Positions 24,826 to 33,206 of a DNA stretch of 48,944 bases are shown piece by piece (position 1 is the first letter of the stretch; every line of letters starts with the position of its first letter). Location of the stretch: contig QAMI01000050.1 in assembly GCA_003150395.1 (NCBI GenBank), forward strand, positions 1 through 48,944. The letters are read 5' to 3'. The DNA comes from Candidatus Gastranaerophilales bacterium (GTDB lineage: Bacteria; Cyanobacteriota; Vampirovibrionia; Gastranaerophilales; Gastranaerophilaceae). Position numbers and translations under genes: made by a program. The notes below the pieces were generated by a model, which searched no databases, was not told the DNA's origin, and saw only the letters and a program-made list of their open reading frames with translations.

Positions 24826-25017
24826 ATGGAAGATAGTAAATTAAATGAAGCGGAACACCTATTACTAGAAGCAAAATACTTAGCTAGGCTTAGTGCATTA
24901 GTTTCTGATTCTTGCGTGATAGATGAAGAATTACAACTGCTGGGTAACTAGAGTATTATTTCGTTTTGCGTCAGATAACAAATTTGATAATTAAAATCGA
25001 AAAATTAATTCAAGATT
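24826..25017 (+). pseudogene. Decayed paralogue of the next small gene
   Basis: A 41-codon frame (24826-24951) ends in TAG, but its SDSCVIDEELQL matches SDSGIIDEELQL in the intact 73-residue gene at 25137. After the stop, similarity continues in the other frames (VLFRFASDNK, then IIKIEKLIQD to about 25017), aligning with ILFRTLNNKLQKAIEIL. It therefore looks like a tandem duplicate broken by frameshifts. No Shine-Dalgarno is seen. Confidence 0.6.
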
Positions 25018-25136
25018 AACTTCTAATATTTATTACCCGCATAAATTAACATGGTGCACAATTTCTTTGAGATGCCATACAATGGAGTCATAAAACAGCT
25101 AGATATACACATACAAATACAAAGGAGTAAATTTTT

Positions 25137-25358
25137 ATGTGCGATAAAAACGCATTAAATTTATTAGAAAATAAACTTTCGGACGCAAGAATGATTTTAT
25201 ACGATTTGCAAGTATTCATTAAGTTAGGCGCCCTCTCTAGTGATTCTGGGATTATTGACGAAGAATTACAACTCAATAAAGACAAAGACGATTATTACAT
25301 ACTTTTCAGAACATTAAACAATAAGCTGCAAAAAGCTATAGAGATTTTACAGACCTAA
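25137..25358 (+). CDS. Small hypothetical protein (73 aa)
   Basis: A helical, leucine-rich acidic protein that I do not recognise (MCDKNALNLLENKLSD...). AAAGGAG lies 8 bases before the ATG, giving good gene support. A decayed duplicate lies just upstream at 24826. Its last four bases overlap the end of the convergent XRE regulator. Small element genes in this position often modulate the neighbouring repressor, but nothing in the sequence shows that here. Confidence 0.6.
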   Translation: MCDKNALNLLENKLSDARMILYDLQVFIKLGALSSDSGIIDEELQLNKDKDDYYILFRTLNNKLQKAIEILQT

Positions 25359-25570
25359 AGTTCTTCAAATAAAATAGAAGGTTTAATGCCTAAGGCTCTT
25401 GCGATTTTAAATACATTTTCAACGGTTGTATTTCTTTCACCTCTTTCAATCATACCGATAAAATTAGGCGACATATCAAGAATTTCAGCCAGTTCAAGCT
25501 GGGTTAATTCTTTATCAAGTCTTAGAAATTTTAATCTCTTACCAAACTTTTGTAAATCTTTTTTACTCAT
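25355..25570 (-). CDS. XRE-family (Cro/CI-like) regulator
   Basis: A 71-residue single-domain helix-turn-helix protein. The DNA-binding core runs from LKFLRLDKELTQLELAEILD to PNFIGMIERGERNTTVENVFKIARAL, the classic XRE signature. It ends with IKPSILFEEL, typical of minimal Cro/CI-like repressors. It is the element's only clear transcription regulator and may control lysogeny-like maintenance or the divergent secreted-protein genes starting at 25693. No good Shine-Dalgarno precedes the ATG. Confidence 0.88.
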   Translation of the reverse strand: MSKKDLQKFGKRLKFLRLDKELTQLELAEILDMSPNFIGMIERGERNTTVENVFKIARALGIKPSILFEEL

Positions 25571-25692
25571 ATTGCAATTTTCGTGGTAATATAAAGCTAA
25601 TGGAACAAACTGACCGTGCGTTTATATATATCAATCTTTTGTATATCGAGACTTTAAATACTACTACTATGCGTGGTTAAGAAAGGTAAATT

Positions 25693-25962
25693 ATGAAAAA
25701 GATATTTATTTTGTTTTGTATCCTAACGGCTATCACAGGGAAATGTTTTGCCTATTACACAGTTGAGCAAATCAAGTATGAACAGAGTTTAGGCAAAACT
25801 GATACTTTGAATCGTGCTATGGAAAATCCTAAACAGTTTGAAAAAATGTACAGTGATTATTACAACAAACAAAAATATGAGAATAATCAGAATGATTACA
25901 ATAGACCTGATTACACACAGGAAAGACCTTTGCACAAATTCGGTAACTCGTATGAATTATAA
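25693..25962 (+). CDS. Small secreted protein (89 aa)
   Basis: A signal peptide (hydrophobic residues 4-15, cleavage near CFA-YY) precedes a mature peptide of about 68 residues. The mature part is rich in Tyr, Asn, Gln and Lys, with an Asn/Tyr-rich low-complexity stretch. It has no recognisable domain. GAAAGG lies before the ATG. It is the first of three exported-protein genes in one direction (25693-27313), which probably form one transcript. Confidence 0.55.
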   Translation: MKKIFILFCILTAITGKCFAYYTVEQIKYEQSLGKTDTLNRAMENPKQFEKMYSDYYNKQKYENNQNDYNRPDYTQERPLHKFGNSYEL

Positions 25963-25989
25963 ATAAAAAGTTTAAGAAAGGATGGTTTT

Positions 25990-26661
25990 ATGAAAAAGTT
26001 TTTAGTTTTGTTTGCAGCATTAATGCTTTTTGTTTCAACTCCTATAGCAGAAGCTAAAAAACCTATGCCTGAGGATATTGCACCAATTGGATTCAAAATT
26101 TTAGAATCTAATAATATTCAGAAAAGAATAGTGTTTAAATATACACTCTCTATCAGAAATCCCAGAGCGACATTAGATTACAAGCCAGAAAATATTGGTT
26201 TGGATTATACCGGACGAGTGTTGTGGGTTTATGGTGATGTTTTAAATCTAACTGATAATGAAGATGAATTAGCGGGACTTTTAAGCCATGCAATAGCTAT
26301 GGGTGAAAATTCTTATAAAGGTTTATTTAGAGGTTTCTTCTCTCATGCCGCTTACTCCTTTAATCCCAGACCAAAAGAAAATAAGGCTGATTTAAAAGCC
26401 GTAGATTATATGGTAAATGCCGGTTACAATCCGTTTGCATTGATTACAATTTACAGTAAAACACTTGCACAGACACGCTATGAGTGGTGCCATTATTATC
26501 CGTTAGCAACAAAAAGAATGGTAAATATCTATGAGCACATCTATAAAAACTATCCTCAATATTTGAGAAACAACGCTTATGCAAACAATCTTTATTATCA
26601 AAATTTCTTGCACAATACTACTAAGGAGATGAAGAAATTAGAAAAGAAGTTAAACAAATAG
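25990..26661 (+). CDS. Secreted M48-like protease relic without the zinc motif
   Basis: A 223-residue exported protein with a signal peptide (residues 1-22). The layout follows M48 metalloproteases: DNEDELAGLLSHAIAMGENS (residues 89-108) aligns with the usual ELAxVLAHEIGH, and NKADLKAVDYMVNAGYNP (131-148) with ExEADxxAxxxMxxAGYxP. Two catalytic positions are lost: HExxH is HAIAM and the Glu of ExEAD is Lys/Asn. It is therefore probably a non-catalytic binding protein. AAAGG precedes the ATG. It is flanked by two other exported proteins in the same direction. Confidence 0.65.
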   Translation: MKKFLVLFAALMLFVSTPIAEAKKPMPEDIAPIGFKILESNNIQKRIVFKYTLSIRNPRATLDYKPENIGLDYTGRVLWVYGDVLNLTDNEDELAGLLSHAIAMGENSYKGLFRGFFSHAAYSFNPRPKENKADLKAVDYMVNAGYNPFALITIYSKTLAQTRYEWCHYYPLATKRMVNIYEHIYKNYPQYLRNNAYANNLYYQNFLHNTTKEMKKLEKKLNK

Positions 26662-26668
26662 GTGATAT

Positions 26669-27313
26669 ATGCAAAAAATCTTATATTTATTACTTTTAAT
26701 TTGTTTTACTTTTTTGCCTTCGATTGCCGCAGATTGGGTACAAATTCCAGATACTACAACTTATTTTGATAAGGAAAGTATAAAAAAAGAAGGTCACAAT
26801 ATTTATTCTATAGAAACAAAATCACCTGCGGATAACGGACTAGAATACAGAAATATTTTTGTTATAAATGGTAATACACAAAAATTTAATCTTAGTGAAG
26901 TTAAATTATTTGACCCTAAAAATCAAAAGGTTATAAAGAAAAAAAAATATTATGATTGGTATGATATCAAAAGTGGCTCAAATATTTCTGATTTATATCA
27001 AGTAATTTTGATTCTTACCACTCCGCAAGCAAAAACTAAGGACACCGTTATACATACAACAATAGAAATAAACCCTAATATTGAAATGTTAATGTCGCAT
27101 GAATACTACAAGGGGATTAAGGTTAAAAGCATAAAAATCAAGCAAGTTGAAATTAAAAAAGATAGTTATATAAAGAATAGTGAAGTTATTGAGGGTGAGC
27201 CTAATTATATATCAGTAATTGTTGAAATAACTGATATGAAAGGAAATACCATAGAATTACTTGGCATATCACCATTATCTCAAGGGGATTATGCTTTTAA
27301 AATAAAGGAATAA
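26669..27313 (+). CDS. Secreted protein with a surface-adhesin-E-like N-terminus
   Basis: A 214-residue exported protein. Its signal peptide ends near SIAA-DW. The mature start, DWVQIPDTTTYFDKESIKKEG, resembles the W..I....YxDxxSI beginning of adhesin-E-like domains. The rest is beta-rich with many Lys and Ile and no cysteine pairs. It starts seven bases after the M48-like gene and is surely co-transcribed with it. The adhesin link is a resemblance of the first 40 residues only. Confidence 0.5.
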   Translation: MQKILYLLLLICFTFLPSIAADWVQIPDTTTYFDKESIKKEGHNIYSIETKSPADNGLEYRNIFVINGNTQKFNLSEVKLFDPKNQKVIKKKKYYDWYDIKSGSNISDLYQVILILTTPQAKTKDTVIHTTIEINPNIEMLMSHEYYKGIKVKSIKIKQVEIKKDSYIKNSEVIEGEPNYISVIVEITDMKGNTIELLGISPLSQGDYAFKIKE

Positions 27314-27470
27314 GCTCACATTTTAGTCTCGGCGTCTTCCTATAACTTTAATTCTGCTATGTATAATCAGAAAGACCGTAAATGTTATGACAATTATTAA
27401 ATCCGCATTACTTGTATTATTGGCAAATCTACAGGCATGAAAGGTAAATTCAGTAAAAAATTTAGTTTTA

Positions 27471-27524
27471 AATTAACCATACTAACCAAAGTAACCGGTT
27501 AGTATGGTTAATTAGGTTAGTATG
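27471..27524. repeat. 17-bp inverted repeat plus a third partial copy
   Basis: AATTAACCATACTAACC (27471-27487) and its exact complement GGTTAGTATGGTTAATT (27497-27513) have a 9-base loop. A third GGTTAGTATG follows in direct orientation at 27515-27524. They lie between convergent genes, 900 bases before the replication gene. This may be a terminator for both genes or an iteron-like origin. The rest of the 223-base gap holds nothing I can identify. Confidence 0.6.
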
Positions 27525-27536
27525 ATTTGCAAAAGT

Positions 27537-28340
27537 TTATAACGAAATTTTTAATAAGTTAATAGCTTTATTATCAGATTCTTGTATTGTGTAATTTATT
27601 TTTAAATTTTCTTGATATTGATTTTCGCAAAAATCAATAAAAATCTTATCCAGTTTATTATTTAAAACATCTTTCTGCTCATTACTCAATTTTTCATCTT
27701 CGTAATCTTCAATATCGTGATATAAATTATCAACAACACTTAAAGCCTTTTCTAAAGATTTTCTTTTTCGTACCCATTTTGCATAACAACAATTATCATG
27801 TTTTTCAGGATTAGAGCTATTTTGACACTTATCCTTATGGCATAAAATTTCTTTTAAGTTAAATTTTTTAATTTTACCATTTCTTATATAATAGTTGGGT
27901 TTTCCACAATAGTAACATTGATGATATGGTATTAAAAGAAATTTTTTTAAATTTTTTGATAACTTAAAAATACCAAGTAAATCAACTTGAAATAAAAGCC
28001 AACTAAGGGCATTTTCTTTTCTTGTAAAACTTATATCATATTTTAATTTTAATTCACAACCAACTAACAAAGAACCTTCCTTTATATATGTTTCAATTAA
28101 TTCAGGTGCTAGAACTTTAAAAACAGTCTCTAAATCTTGTTTAGAGAGGTTCTTATATGGATTTATATATTTTTCATAAAATTCATTTTCGCTTATAGCA
28201 AGTCTTTTTAGCATATTTTTAGGTGGTTTATTCAAATTTTTATCAGCTTCAATTTCTTTCATTTTTTTAAGATACCAATTCTCAAAAACTGCTGATAACC
28301 TTAAATATTCTCTTTTACACGCTTCTTTTTTCTCACAAAT
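27537..28340 (-). CDS. Zinc-binding hypothetical protein
   Basis: A soluble protein with a central zinc-binding cluster: CYYCGK near residue 148, then CHKDKCQ and DNCCYAKWVRKRK about 30-45 residues later. The spacing recalls CGNR-type zinc fingers, in which CxxC is followed by a basic WxRKRK stretch and which are often DNA-binding regulators. The flanking regions are helical. The start is uncertain: no ATG lies near the natural N-terminus, and an ATT at 28340 preceded by AGGAG is the best-spaced candidate. The frame stays open to 28472 on the opposite strand. It is divergent from the replication gene and might control it. Confidence 0.5.
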   Translation of the reverse strand: MCEKKEACKREYLRLSAVFENWYLKKMKEIEADKNLNKPPKNMLKRLAISENEFYEKYINPYKNLSKQDLETVFKVLAPELIETYIKEGSLLVGCELKLKYDISFTRKENALSWLLFQVDLLGIFKLSKNLKKFLLIPYHQCYYCGKPNYYIRNGKIKKFNLKEILCHKDKCQNSSNPEKHDNCCYAKWVRKRKSLEKALSVVDNLYHDIEDYEDEKLSNEQKDVLNNKLDKIFIDFCENQYQENLKINYTIQESDNKAINLLKISL

Positions 28341-28422
28341 ATATTCTCCTAAATCGATTATATCATACAAATTATACAATAAAAATCGTAGTACATCACA
28401 CAAAGAAAAGGAGGAAAAATTT

Positions 28423-28479
28423 ATGTACGAAAATTCAAAAGTTAGAAGAAAAGGAAAAGGAGAACAAAACAATGTTTAA
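28423..28479 (+). CDS. 18-residue leader peptide overlapping the replication gene
   Basis: AAAGGAGG, six bases, then ATG opens a peptide starting MYENSKVRRKG and rich in Lys and Arg. Its TAA (28477-28479) lies eight bases inside the primase gene, so its translation would carry ribosomes onto the primase start at 28472 (also preceded by GGAG). This is the form of a translational-coupling leader and is too short for standard gene calls. Confidence 0.5.
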   Translation: MYENSKVRRKGKGEQNNV

Positions 28480-31132
28480 AAACCTAAGTGAAGCAACAAA
28501 AGCCATGTATGGCAAAGAACTTGAAGAAAGAAAAGGTGCTCAGGAATGTGTGGAGTGCGGGAAAATACACATGCACAGGTATGGAGACAACTTAGAAAAA
28601 GCAAAATGCTTTGTGTGCGGTTTACATCTTAATCTTAATGTAATAAATCACGGTGTTAATAATAAATCGGTTGTGACAGACAGATTTTTTAAAGCAGCTC
28701 ACAAAGCTTTATTTGAAAACAAGCAGGACGGCAAACCCTCTCAAGCATTTGTCTATGCAAATGAAACAAGAAAAATACCGGAGCATATTTTAAGGTGCTC
28801 TGATGTCGGTGTTATTCCTGTAAGTTATGATGTTAGAAAAGAAAACAAGGATTTAATTTCAGACCTTAATAAAAGAATTGAAGAAGAAACATACGCAGAG
28901 AAAAAAGAAAAGCTACAAACAAAATTAGAAAATCTTGAAGATTTTATTAAAAAATTGCAGAAATTCATTCGTGATAATTGGGATAGGCTTACATTTTTCT
29001 ACCGTGATGAAAATGGACTTATTACACAAATTAAAACAAGAAAACCATATATCGACACAAAGACCTTTCGAATATTAAAGGTACAAAGTAAAGCCGGTAT
29101 TTTTAATCAAGGTGTGTTTTCTGCTGATGAACTTTCAAAAGTAAAAAGTTATAAGAAAATACGCAAAGGTCTTATTGTTGTTGAGGGAGAGTTTGACCAA
29201 CTCTCTTTGGCGGCACAATTGCATAAAATGGATAAACCTATTGATGTTTGCGCATTAGGCGGTGCAAATGGTGATATAGATACCGCTATGAAAATATCTG
29301 CTGAAAGAGTTTGTATACTTCATGATAATGACGAAGCGGGCAGAAAAGTATTAGAAAAAGCAAAAGAAATTCGTACTGTTTTCGGATTAACAACACCTGA
29401 AGGCATAAAAGATATTGACGAATTTATAAATGGTTTTGAAGATGAAAAGCAATGCAGTGAAGCTGTTTGGGAATTGCTAAAAGGTATGAAACACTATCAT
29501 AGAGACCTTAGCGGTATTGAAGCAGAAGTCAGAAGTATTATGAATAATACTAAAATAACACAGCTCAATAGGCAGCAGCTCGTTTCGTTACTAATTGAAA
29601 AAGAAATTCTGCAGCGCGGAAAATTCTTCAAAGACAGCAATTACCAGTACATCTTTCTTGATGATGATAAGAAAATTATACCTATAATAGCTTCTGACGA
29701 ATGGCTAAAAAGATTGTTAAATCGTATGGGCGTAAATCCGTCAAGAGAGTACTATAACTATACTGTTAACGATTTATCAACTTTTGCTTTTGACCATGGT
29801 GCCCCGATAGAAACGCACAATTTCTGCCACTATGATAAAGATAAAAATGCAATTTATATTTCTAACAACGATACCACGGTTTATAAAATCACAACCGAAA
29901 GCATTGAAGAATTAGAAAACGGTGATGAAGGTATTATGTTCAATTACAGACCTGATTTTGAGCCATTTAAATTGGTGAAGCCTGATGATTCGGTAAATTA
30001 TTTTAACAAATATATTGCTGATTCGATGAATATCGACACAGATACAGGAACCTTGACGGCAGAAGAATTTAAGACACTTGTGCGGGTGTGGTTTTTAAGT
30101 ACATTCTTTGAGTCAATTATGCCAACAAAGGTTTTACTTGTTGCAGTTGGTGAAAAAGGAAGCGGTAAAACTTCAACATTGAGACGTATAGGTATAATCC
30201 TATTTGGCTCAAAATATAATGTAACGCCTCTACCAAGCAAGCCTGAGGACTTTGATACACTTGTAACAAATAACCATTTGGTTATTCTTGATAATGTTGA
30301 TACGGGTAAATCCTGGCTTAATGATAAACTTGCTTCTGTTGCAACGGGACAAAATATCGGCAAACGCAAATTGTACACCGATAATGAAGAAATTAAGCTG
30401 CCCACAAAGACATATCTTGCATTAACTTCAAGAACACCGCAATTTACTCGTGATGATGTGGCAGACAGGCTGATTGGCATACCCTTTAAAAGAATATCCG
30501 AATTTGTACCTGAGGGCGAACTGATAAAGGATATTTTAGACCACAGAGACGAGATAATATCTTATATCATGTATGAACTTCAAAAAGTACTGAAAGCCTT
30601 TGAAGCTACAAAAGAACAGACTTACAAGAGCATACTAAGAAGTGCCGATTTTGCTAAATTCGGTTTAAGGATATCTGATATTTCCGGCAAAAAAGCTGAA
30701 TTTGAAAGCATTTTGAATAAGGTCTGTGAAGCACAGAAGGCTTTTGCTGTTGAAGAAGATAGTCTTGTATATGCACTTAAAATCTTTGCCAAAAAGCAGA
30801 TTAAGCCTCATAAGATGTCCGGTTTTGAACTGCACAAAAACCTTCTTCAAATTGCAAATGAAGATAACTTTGATATACCTGAATTTAGAGCAAAATATAA
30901 GAGTGTAAAGTCGCTTACACGCAGAATTGCTAACATTAAGGGCAATATCTCAAATGATGTCAAGATAACGATTTACAAGGAACGAGCAAACCAGAAGTCA
31001 TATAAAATTGAACTTATGGACAAAGATTTTGAGCTACCGCCTACTAATGACAGTACTTTTGCTAATGGTATGGAAAAGGCTCAAAATATAACAAGAACTT
31101 TTCTTGATGATAAAGGGGGTAAAGATGAATAA
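28472..31132 (+). CDS. TOPRIM primase / SF3-type helicase replication protein
   Basis: An 886-residue replication protein of the kind used by phages, satellites and integrative plasmids. It has an N-terminal zinc site (C26/C29 and C46/C49), a TOPRIM domain with the catalytic EGEFD (238-242) and DNDEAG (285-290), and a linker from about 330. A helicase follows with Walker A GEKGSGKTS (560-568) and Walker B LVILDNVD (about 605). A C-terminal helical part completes it. It would prime and unwind at the element's origin. Its last codons overlap the excisionase start by eight bases. Codon use resembles the rest of the element. Confidence 0.88.
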   Translation: MFKNLSEATKAMYGKELEERKGAQECVECGKIHMHRYGDNLEKAKCFVCGLHLNLNVINHGVNNKSVVTDRFFKAAHKALFENKQDGKPSQAFVYANETRKIPEHILRCSDVGVIPVSYDVRKENKDLISDLNKRIEEETYAEKKEKLQTKLENLEDFIKKLQKFIRDNWDRLTFFYRDENGLITQIKTRKPYIDTKTFRILKVQSKAGIFNQGVFSADELSKVKSYKKIRKGLIVVEGEFDQLSLAAQLHKMDKPIDVCALGGANGDIDTAMKISAERVCILHDNDEAGRKVLEKAKEIRTVFGLTTPEGIKDIDEFINGFEDEKQCSEAVWELLKGMKHYHRDLSGIEAEVRSIMNNTKITQLNRQQLVSLLIEKEILQRGKFFKDSNYQYIFLDDDKKIIPIIASDEWLKRLLNRMGVNPSREYYNYTVNDLSTFAFDHGAPIETHNFCHYDKDKNAIYISNNDTTVYKITTESIEELENGDEGIMFNYRPDFEPFKLVKPDDSVNYFNKYIADSMNIDTDTGTLTAEEFKTLVRVWFLSTFFESIMPTKVLLVAVGEKGSGKTSTLRRIGIILFGSKYNVTPLPSKPEDFDTLVTNNHLVILDNVDTGKSWLNDKLASVATGQNIGKRKLYTDNEEIKLPTKTYLALTSRTPQFTRDDVADRLIGIPFKRISEFVPEGELIKDILDHRDEIISYIMYELQKVLKAFEATKEQTYKSILRSADFAKFGLRISDISGKKAEFESILNKVCEAQKAFAVEEDSLVYALKIFAKKQIKPHKMSGFELHKNLLQIANEDNFDIPEFRAKYKSVKSLTRRIANIKGNISNDVKITIYKERANQKSYKIELMDKDFELPPTNDSTFANGMEKAQNITRTFLDDKGGKDE

Positions 31133-31304
31133 TGCTCTCTTAAATGTTCAAGAAGCAGCTAGTTACTTAAATATTTCAGCAAGCACGCTTTACAGATGGA
31201 TACATAAGAAGAAAATAGAATATGTCAAAATTGGCTCCAGAGTGCTATTTTCAGAAGATATTTTAAAAAAGTTTGTTGAACAAAATACAGTACTTCTTGC
31301 TTAA
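31125..31304 (+). CDS. Excisionase-type helix-turn-helix protein
   Basis: A 59-residue AlpA/Xis-like DNA-binding protein (helix-turn-helix 17 family). The motif LLNVQEAASYLNISASTLYRWIHKKKIEY is followed by a wing strand VKIGSRVLFS. It would bend DNA at the attachment site to favour excision by the integrase. AAAGGGGG lies before the ATG at 31125, which overlaps the primase stop, so it is translated from the replication transcript. A strong terminator follows, before the integrase. Confidence 0.88.
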   Translation: MNNALLNVQEAASYLNISASTLYRWIHKKKIEYVKIGSRVLFSEDILKKFVEQNTVLLA

Positions 31305-31320
31305 GCTCCATCCTTTTATT

Positions 31321-31358
31321 GGCACCGTATTTTTTCGGCGATACGGTGCCTTTTCTTT
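31321..31358 (+). terminator. Terminator between excisionase and integrase
   Basis: A perfect 10-bp stem, GGCACCGTAT (31321-31330) with ATACGGTGCC (31341-31350), followed by TTTTCTTT. It ends the replication-excisionase transcript and keeps integrase expression separate. Confidence 0.9.
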
Positions 31359-31444
31359 AAAATTCATGTTTGCAAAAGTTAGCGAAAGGGCTTACAAATC
31401 CTCTAAAACACGCCATTATAAAATTGTAAAGGAAATTTTAAAAT

Positions 31445-32560
31445 ATGATTGCAGCGATAAGAAAAAATCCTAAAACAGGTAACTGGGAATTTGACTACAA
31501 AGACCTACAAGGCAAGCGCAAGACTAAAAAAGGTTTTAAAACCAAAGAAGAAGCATTGAAAGCACAAAGCAAATTAACAGAAGAATTAAGCAATGGTATT
31601 TGTACTATTGATTCAAAAATCACTTTCAGAGAAGCTGCTGAAACTTTTATGCGTCTTCATGTTGTGGTTAATTGCAAACCTTCAACGCATGATGGATATG
31701 AAGGTTATTTAAAAAATCATCTTAACCCGTTCTTTGGTGATATGAAACTTATTGATATAACTCCAATTATGGTTAAAGAATTTATTAAACAAAAACTTGA
31801 AACAGGTAGAGTTAATTCTACAATAAACAAATACACAAAGCTCATGAGCGAGATTTACAGCTTTATGATAGATAATGATGTAATAACTAAAAATCCTCTT
31901 GCACGCATTAAAGCACTCAAGGAAACTAAAAACGATAAAATCAGGGCATTATCAACAGAAGAAGTGCAAGCATTGTTATCTAAGACAAAACAAGTATATC
32001 CTGATTTTTATCCGCTTTTATTCACTGCATTATTTACAGGAATGAGACAGGGGGAACTTTTAGGCTTAACGTGGGATTCAATAAATTGGATAAAAGGTAA
32101 AATCAAGATTGATAAAAATTATACTCATGGCCGCGTTGGAACGCCAAAGACAAATAAAATCAGATATGTAGATATGTCTAACGCATTAGTGAAAGTCCTT
32201 AAAGAATGGCGTTTAGCCTGCCCTAATGGTGAATTGGATTTAGTTTTTCCTAATAGTGAAGGCTTGCACTTTGACGCTAATAATATGCTAAAACGAAGAT
32301 TTAAACCTGCTTTACGTCGTGCAGGTATTGAAGAAATAAGATTTCATGATTTAAGGCATACTTATGCGAGCTTGCTTCTTGCTAATGGTGCCCCGATGAA
32401 ATATGTGCAAAGTCAATTAGGACATGCTTCTATAACAATGACAATGGACTTATACACACATCTGTTGCCGGAAGTTAATGACAAGTGTGTCAATCTCTTG
32501 AATAACATAGTAAATACAACTGTTGAAGCACAAGAAAAAATTGTGAGATTTGGGACATAA
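31445..32560 (+). CDS. Tyrosine recombinase (integrase)
   Basis: A 371-residue phage-type integrase that would recombine the element with the tRNA-Arg gene. It has an AP2-like N-terminal arm-binding region (NPKTGNWEFDYKD), a SAM-like core-binding domain (about 60-150) and the catalytic domain with Arg201 (TGMRQGE), HDLRH (301-305), His327 (LGHAS) and nucleophile Tyr337. All catalytic residues are present. AAAGG lies just before the ATG at 31445. It ends about 360 bases from the attachment site, the usual location. A terminator follows. Confidence 0.95.
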   Translation: MIAAIRKNPKTGNWEFDYKDLQGKRKTKKGFKTKEEALKAQSKLTEELSNGICTIDSKITFREAAETFMRLHVVVNCKPSTHDGYEGYLKNHLNPFFGDMKLIDITPIMVKEFIKQKLETGRVNSTINKYTKLMSEIYSFMIDNDVITKNPLARIKALKETKNDKIRALSTEEVQALLSKTKQVYPDFYPLLFTALFTGMRQGELLGLTWDSINWIKGKIKIDKNYTHGRVGTPKTNKIRYVDMSNALVKVLKEWRLACPNGELDLVFPNSEGLHFDANNMLKRRFKPALRRAGIEEIRFHDLRHTYASLLLANGAPMKYVQSQLGHASITMTMDLYTHLLPEVNDKCVNLLNNIVNTTVEAQEKIVRFGT

Positions 32561-32588
32561 TAAAAATTTGTATATTGCAATCATATTT

Positions 32589-32620
32589 ATACTCGCTTGT
32601 TTTGAGCGGGTATTTTTATT
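32589..32620 (+). terminator. Terminator after the integrase
   Basis: ATACTCGCT (32589-32597) pairs with AGCGGGTAT (32605-32613) over nine positions including one G-T pair, followed by a T-rich tract. Confidence 0.75.
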
Positions 32621-32829
32621 TTAAAGTCTTTCCACATCATTTCTTTATGGCCTGAAATGAAGTAGTTATGGCGTCTCCTGTCGCATTTTTCAACTTGCCG
32701 AGTATAAATACATACAAAAACAATTTCACAAGCCTTAAAACTTGCCGTACAAATAAAACTAAAATAAAGTGCGACTCAAAAATAAAAATGCAACTTTTTT
32801 GCGACTCTGACGATTTTTTGCACAAAAAA

Positions 32830-32902
32830 TACGCCTGCCGTGATTCGAACGCAGGCCCCTCTTTAGATGTGCAGATGCTTTATCCAGCTGAGCTACAGCA
32901 AT
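32830..32902 (-). pseudogene. Degenerate tRNA-like sequence beside the attachment site
   Basis: The 73 bases have a good D-arm (TAGCTCAGCTGGATAAAGC), a T-loop (GTTCGAATC) and overall tRNA length. However, the acceptor stem has two mismatches, the T-stem one, and the anticodon stem does not pair; position 33 would be C rather than T. It therefore looks like a decayed tRNA copy, lying inside the element 14 bases from the intact tRNA-Arg. A carried tRNA or an old attachment remnant are the two options. Confidence 0.5.
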
Positions 32903-32916
32903 TATGCAATAAAAAA

Positions 32917-32990
<74 letters not shown>

Positions 32991-33126
32991 TTTTATTCTA
33001 ATTTTATTAACTTTTAAATGGATGGGTTTGAGGAATTTTCCAGACGTTTGGTTTTGTGGGGTATCTGTATTCATTCCTCATTATTTATATTAGCATAAAC
33101 ATTTTTCTTTGCAATATTTCTTTTAT

Positions 33127-33198
33127 AAATATTTTACACGTAATCAAATTCATAATAGCCGAATGGCTAATATCATTTTGATTACGTGTAAAATATTT
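33127..33198. repeat. Perfect 22-bp inverted repeat upstream of pilin-like locus 2
   Basis: The arms at 33127-33148 and 33177-33198 are exact complements (key segment TTTTACACGTAATCAAA). They enclose a 28-base loop with its own small stem, TAGCC-GAAT-GGCTA. There is no T-run. It ends nine bases before the -35 box of locus 2, so it may be a cruciform, a protein-binding site or a small mobile repeat. The rest of the 32991-33273 gap is AT-rich and unremarkable. Confidence 0.8.
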
Positions 33199-33206
33199 TA
33201 AATTTG

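Noticed and set aside
31273..31473. 66-codon frame between excisionase and integrase
   Set aside because: It crosses a strong terminator hairpin and has no ribosome binding site; it overlaps both real genes.
32830..32902. The tRNA-like sequence as an amber-suppressor tRNA (CTA can be read in the loop)
   Set aside because: That reading requires shifting the loop out of the length-based position and leaves the anticodon stem unpaired.
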